A stretch of DNA of 22,663 nucleotides from positions 1-22,663 of the forward strand of contig DGVW01000054.1 of assembly GCA_002396005.1 (NCBI GenBank), in the 5' to 3' direction. Shown here piece after piece: positions 21,800-22,663 of this stretch. The stretch's first letter is position 1. Every line of letters starts with the position of its first letter. The position numbers and the translations under genes are program-made. This stretch comes from Oribacterium sp. UBA4274. GTDB lineage: Bacteria; Bacillota; Clostridia; Lachnospirales; Lachnospiraceae. The notes beneath the pieces are model-generated. The model ran no database searches. It was given only the letters and a program-made list of their open reading frames with translations, and had not been told where the DNA came from.

Positions 21800-22663
21800 T
21801 CACTCTGCAGTCCTGCCATTCAAGAAATCATCGATTCCCTTGGCTGCGGCTTTACCTGCACCCATGGCAAGGATAACAGTTGCGGCACCTGTAACGGCAT
21901 CACCACCGGCAAATACTGCCTTCTTTGATGTCTGACCGTTCTCCTCCTTGGCAATGATACAACCATGCTTGTTTGTATCAAGTCCTGTGGTTGTCTGCTT
22001 GATAAGCGGGTTAGGTGATGTACCAAGTGACATGATGACCATATCACAATCGAGATCATATACATCTCCAGGGATAGCTTCAGGTCTTCTGCGTCCTGAT
22101 GCATCAGGCTCACCGAGCTGCATTCTCTGGATTTTCATGCCCTTAACCCAGTCGTTTTCATCTACATAGATTTCAACAGGATTCTGAAGGAGATCAAAGA
22201 TGATACCCTCTTCCTTGGCGTGATGTATCTCCTCACGTCTTGCTGGAAGCTCCTCATCGGAACGTCTGTATACGATATGTACCTCTGCACCGAGACGAAG
22301 TGCTGTTCTCGCAGCATCCATAGCAACGTTTCCACCACCAACTACAACAACCTTTTTGCCTACCTTGATAGGTGTATCGGCATCATCACGGAAAGCCTTC
22401 ATGAGGTTGTTACGTGTAAGGAACTCGTTAGCTGAGTAAACACCGTTAGCTGACTCACCAGGAATGTTCATGAATCTAGGAAGTCCTGCTCCTGAACCGA
22501 TAAATACTGCGTCAAAGCCCTCTTCGTTAAGAAGATCATCTATAGTGAGTGAACGTCCGATGATAACATTGGTATCGATCTTAACACCCAGCTTTTTAAC
22601 GTTTTCAATCTCAGGACGTACTACTCTGTCCTTAGGAAGACGGAACTCAGGGATACCGTAAAC
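21800..22663 (-). CDS. gltD: GltD-type NADPH-dependent oxidoreductase (glutamate synthase small subunit family), C-terminal part
   Basis: The last 287 codons are present; the 5' part lies beyond the right edge, and the reading frame stays open to base 22663. It starts within VYGIPEFRLPKDRVVRPEIE, continues with VFIGSGAGLPRFMNIPGE, then the NADPH-binding GGGNVAMDAARTALRLGAEV with IVYRRSDEELPARREEI, and ends with the FAD-binding VFAGGDAVTGAATVILAMGA. These are standard motifs of the GltD / sulfide dehydrogenase alpha / NfnL family. In clostridia such single proteins are called GltA-type glutamate synthase, but the same family includes the large subunit of the electron-bifurcating Nfn transhydrogenase. 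The missing N-terminal iron-sulfur region and the upstream neighbour would decide between them. Full length is usually about 460 residues. Confidence 0.9.
   Translation of the reverse strand, partial: VYGIPEFRLPKDRVVRPEIENVKKLGVKIDTNVIIGRSLTIDDLLNEEGFDAVFIGSGAGLPRFMNIPGESANGVYSANEFLTRNNLMKAFRDDADTPIKVGKKVVVVGGGNVAMDAARTALRLGAEVHIVYRRSDEELPARREEIHHAKEEGIIFDLLQNPVEIYVDENDWVKGMKIQRMQLGEPDASGRRRPEAIPGDVYDLDCDMVIMSLGTSPNPLIKQTTTGLDTNKHGCIIAKEENGQTSKKAVFAGGDAVTGAATVILAMGAGKAAAKGIDDFLNGRTAE

Noticed and set aside
21628..21819. 63-codon minus-strand reading after gltD
   Set aside because: It overlaps the gltD 3' end, lacks a ribosome binding site and reads through a strong intrinsic terminator.

Overview
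The window looks like chromosomal DNA of a low-GC anaerobic Firmicute, most likely a Lachnospiraceae member of the Butyrivibrio / Pseudobutyrivibrio / Roseburia type. This is an inference from gene content: class 1B dihydroorotate dehydrogenase with a PyrK subunit, PyrB plus a separate PyrI, fused SecDF, type III pantothenate kinase, meso-diaminopimelate dehydrogenase and free-standing AlaX, together with strong AGGAGG-type ribosome binding sites. No 16S or other phylogenetic marker is present. Every supported gene is on the minus strand except coaX.

Region by region, left to right (the reverse of transcription). 1-404 is the 5' part of ddh with its promoter. 598-3735 holds alaX and an M24 Xaa-Pro aminopeptidase. 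3753-3936 is a 184-bp structured repeat that also forms the end of a Cof-type HAD phosphatase gene (3931-4737). The HAD gene has its own promoter with tandem upstream repeats. 4939-9722 is a complete pyrimidine operon with promoter, leader ORF, pyrK, pyrD, pyrF, pyrE, pyrB, pyrI and terminator. 9731-9927 is a cluster of four back-to-back perfect hairpins. 9929-11094 is an AraC-type regulator with an orphan HicB-like gene. 11352-12140 is coaX (plus strand), converging on tgt. 13417-16482 carries secDF and an lspA-like gene. 16550-16733 is the second copy of the 184-bp repeat, next to a MocR-type regulator that stops early. 17874-18776 is a second AraC regulator. 18936-21460 holds mntP and a single-Cache chemoreceptor. 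21800 to the end is the 3' part of a GltD-type oxidoreductase.

Two things stand out. First, the pyr operon begins with a U-rich, Phe-rich 79-codon ORF whose 3' part contains a pause-type hairpin, a U-rich tract and a strong intrinsic terminator; the ORF runs through the terminator and stops directly against the pyrK start codon. This is the architecture of the E. coli pyrBI attenuator (UTP-sensed coupling of transcription and leader translation), here in an apparent Firmicute and with no PyrR-type site that I could see. Second, two 184-bp elements, 183/184 identical and 12.8 kb apart, lie in the same orientation between a stop codon and the next gene. As minus-strand RNA they fold into a long hairpin whose 5' strand has two alternative partners, so each is either a MITE-like mobile repeat or an undescribed structured RNA.

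Functionally the window is mostly housekeeping: UMP synthesis, CoA synthesis, queuosine tRNA modification, protein secretion, lipoprotein maturation, tRNA proofreading, peptide turnover, manganese export and chemotaxis. The accessory signal lies in the intergenic repeats and in the three regulators.
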